From the NCBI GenBank assembly GCA_038062255.1, contig JBBTXM010000001.1, positions 1 to 20,356 of the forward strand: a stretch of 20,356 nt of DNA, given 5' to 3'. Source of the DNA: JBBTXM01 sp038062255. Lineage in GTDB: Bacteria > Patescibacteriota > Minisyncoccia > UBA11713 > 2-01-FULL-45-33. Positions 19,634-20,356 of this stretch are shown here, in pieces. Each line of letters starts with the position of its first letter. The stretch's first letter is position 1. Below the pieces are notes generated by a model that saw only the letters and a list, made by a program, of their open reading frames with translations, searched no databases and was not told where the DNA came from. The translations under genes and the position numbers were made by a program.

Positions 19634-19828
19634 ATGGAACATAAAAAAAATACCGCAAAACCTATTTTTACTGTTGAGTTTGAAAAAGAAGAAGACGGAC
19701 GCTGGATTGCGGAAGTACCTAAACTTCCCGGGGTTTTGGCGTACGGCCAAACAAGACAGTCTGCGCTTCGCAGAGTATATGTTATCGCATTGAGGACGCT
19801 TGCCGAATATCACATTTGCTTTTCATGA
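19634..19828 (+). CDS. HicB-like antitoxin, C-terminally truncated
   Basis: 64 residues. FTVEFEKEEDGRWIAEVPKL followed by PGVLAYGQTRQSALRRV is the conserved HicB/UPF0150 domain, complete to the last helix (IALRTLAEY). The final residues HICFS are out of frame relative to a fragment of hicA that follows (19803-19901), so the antitoxin lost its natural C terminus when the two genes were fused by a deletion. HicB normally binds and blocks the HicA mRNA interferase and represses the operon. Here the toxin is gone, so any remaining function would be DNA binding or binding another HicA. The promoter is intact. Confidence 0.75.
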   Translation: MEHKKNTAKPIFTVEFEKEEDGRWIAEVPKLPGVLAYGQTRQSALRRVYVIALRTLAEYHICFS

Positions 19829-19901
19829 TCGTGAAGAAATTGGCCCTCGTATGCTTGCGCGTATTGCAAAACACACGGGGCTAACTCCAGAAGATTTATA
19901 A
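19803..19901 (+). pseudogene. 3' fragment of hicA toxin gene fused to hicB
   Basis: Reads PNITFAFHDREEIGPRMLAR then IAKHTGLTPEDL and a TAA at 19899-19901. This is the C-terminal half of a HicA domain (the conserved 'H...E(I/L)GxG.L..I....GL..E' pattern), without the N-terminal part and without the first catalytic-fold strands. The frame differs by one from the overlapping hicB end. Confidence 0.72.
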
Positions 19902-19928
19902 AAACGCCCGGGTTGCGAGCGTTTTCTT
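19902..19928 (+). terminator. Terminator after the hicBA remnant
   Basis: AACGCCCGGGTTGCGAGCGT plus TTTC (19903-19926), identical to 18948-18971 behind the glutaredoxin gene, followed by CTTTT. Confidence 0.6.
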
Positions 19929-19948
19929 TTACGTTTGGATAAAATTCG

Positions 19949-19980
19949 ACCCCGCGCCATTCAGCGCGGGGCGGTTTTTT
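19949..19980 (+). terminator. Second terminator after the hicBA remnant
   Basis: CCCCGCGC, loop CATTCA, GCGCGGGG, CGG, then TTTTTT. Strong GC stem; the T run ends at the stop codon of the convergent gene at 19979. It may also work for the minus strand, which shows AATTTT after the stem. Confidence 0.75.
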
Positions 19981-20269
19981 AGTAGATGCCATCACAAAGT
20001 GCGGCATCCGCTGCGTCGCTTTCTTTAGTCCCGATTTGTCCAAGTACTTGTTGGACAGCTTTTTCAATGTCTTCACTCATGTCTTCCGCCCAACCCCAAG
20101 AGATTCTAACATCCTTCTCAAACTCACCGTCGTATTTTACTTTGATGACGGCCGTCGGATCCTCGTGGTTGTAGCCTTGCATGTATTGTTCTTGGACCGC
20201 AAGCCACAGTCCATCTTTGGTTGGCGGAAAAGACTTATTGTTTGCCGAAAATTCTTTGATCTGCTCCAT
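19979..20269 (-). CDS. Unknown small protein
   Basis: 96 residues from ATG 20269, supported by AAAGGAG with 5-6 nt spacing; the upstream in-frame ATG at 20284 lies at the 5' edge of this SD region. Acidic, soluble-looking, no signal peptide. It includes DGLWLAVQEQYMQGYNHED, TAVIKVKYDGEFEKDVRISW and an acidic helix DMSEDIEKAVQQVL, ending with a cysteine-containing tail. No family recognised. It converges on the hicBA remnant, with a strong hairpin terminator between them. Confidence 0.6.
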   Translation of the reverse strand: MEQIKEFSANNKSFPPTKDGLWLAVQEQYMQGYNHEDPTAVIKVKYDGEFEKDVRISWGWAEDMSEDIEKAVQQVLGQIGTKESDAADAALCDGIY

Positions 20270-20356
20270 TCTTTCTCCTTTCAAATTCGGAATTTAGGCC
20301 ACGCAAATTCCATTTTGAAGTGCAACGCCTCATCATAAAAACATATGAGGCACACA

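Noticed and set aside
19810..20076. Minus-strand open frame of 88 codons
   Set aside because: It runs through a terminator hairpin and antisense to the hicA remnant. No SD or promoter and no recognisable protein features.
20327..20356. A further comM-tail-like string (TGCAACGCCTCA) and hairpin GCCTCAT/ATGAGGC at the right edge
   Set aside because: Only 12 nt match the remnant at 7004-7015 and the translation does not give the ComM tail in a clean frame. The hairpin has no T run and the window ends there.

Overview
The window looks like a piece of a Candidate Phyla Radiation (Patescibacteria, most likely Parcubacteria) chromosome. This is inferred from protein style, not from a search. The signs are secreted or membrane-anchored proteins of recognisable Parcubacteria type (TSP3-repeat protein, short signal-peptide proteins, PsbP-like lipoprotein-style protein), a TraR/DksA protein with a degenerate zinc finger, tRNA genes without encoded CCA, very tight gene spacing, and many short GC-rich palindromes, several translated in frame inside housekeeping genes.

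Layout. 1-1520 (minus): a TSP3-repeat membrane protein, broken by a 10-N assembly gap, followed by a secreted protein that runs off the left edge. 1573-2133 (plus): a secreted cysteine-containing protein, divergent from them. 2093-5217 (minus): operon uvrD/pcrA - GxxExxY protein - rsmA. 5218-5530: non-coding, with a MITE-like inverted-repeat element. 5571-6527 (plus): LysM-LysM-M23 cell-wall peptidase. 6651-8412 (minus): a small unknown protein, a 3' remnant of a second comM, a PsbP-like protein and a NYN-domain protein. 8566-12741 (minus): comM, a Pro-rich anchored protein, ahpC, a dksA-like gene and a single-pass membrane protein. 12808-15300: three plus-strand genes (DUF502-like membrane protein, basic nuclease-like protein, isocitrate lyase/PEP mutase family enzyme) and two minus-strand tRNAs (Gly-UCC, Pro-UGG). 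15331-17817 (minus): mpl - yraN - fic. 17859-18948 (plus): a two-domain UDP-glucose/GDP-mannose dehydrogenase-like protein and a glutaredoxin. 18984-20269: two unknown minus-strand genes flanking a collapsed hicBA toxin-antitoxin module.

Three patterns go beyond gene content. (1) The mpl gene carries a dense cluster of palindromes close to the parS (ParB-binding) consensus, read in three different codon frames, so it looks like a DNA-level centromere rather than a protein constraint. (2) Many genes have a -10 hexamer ending 6-8 nt before the start codon, which implies leaderless mRNAs; a second class has strong Shine-Dalgarno (SD) sequences. (3) In three of the SD genes the SD lies at the edge of a dispersed GC-rich palindromic repeat, suggesting that the repeats deliver ribosome binding sites. 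Related palindromes are translated inside RsmA, AhpC, UvrD and YraN.
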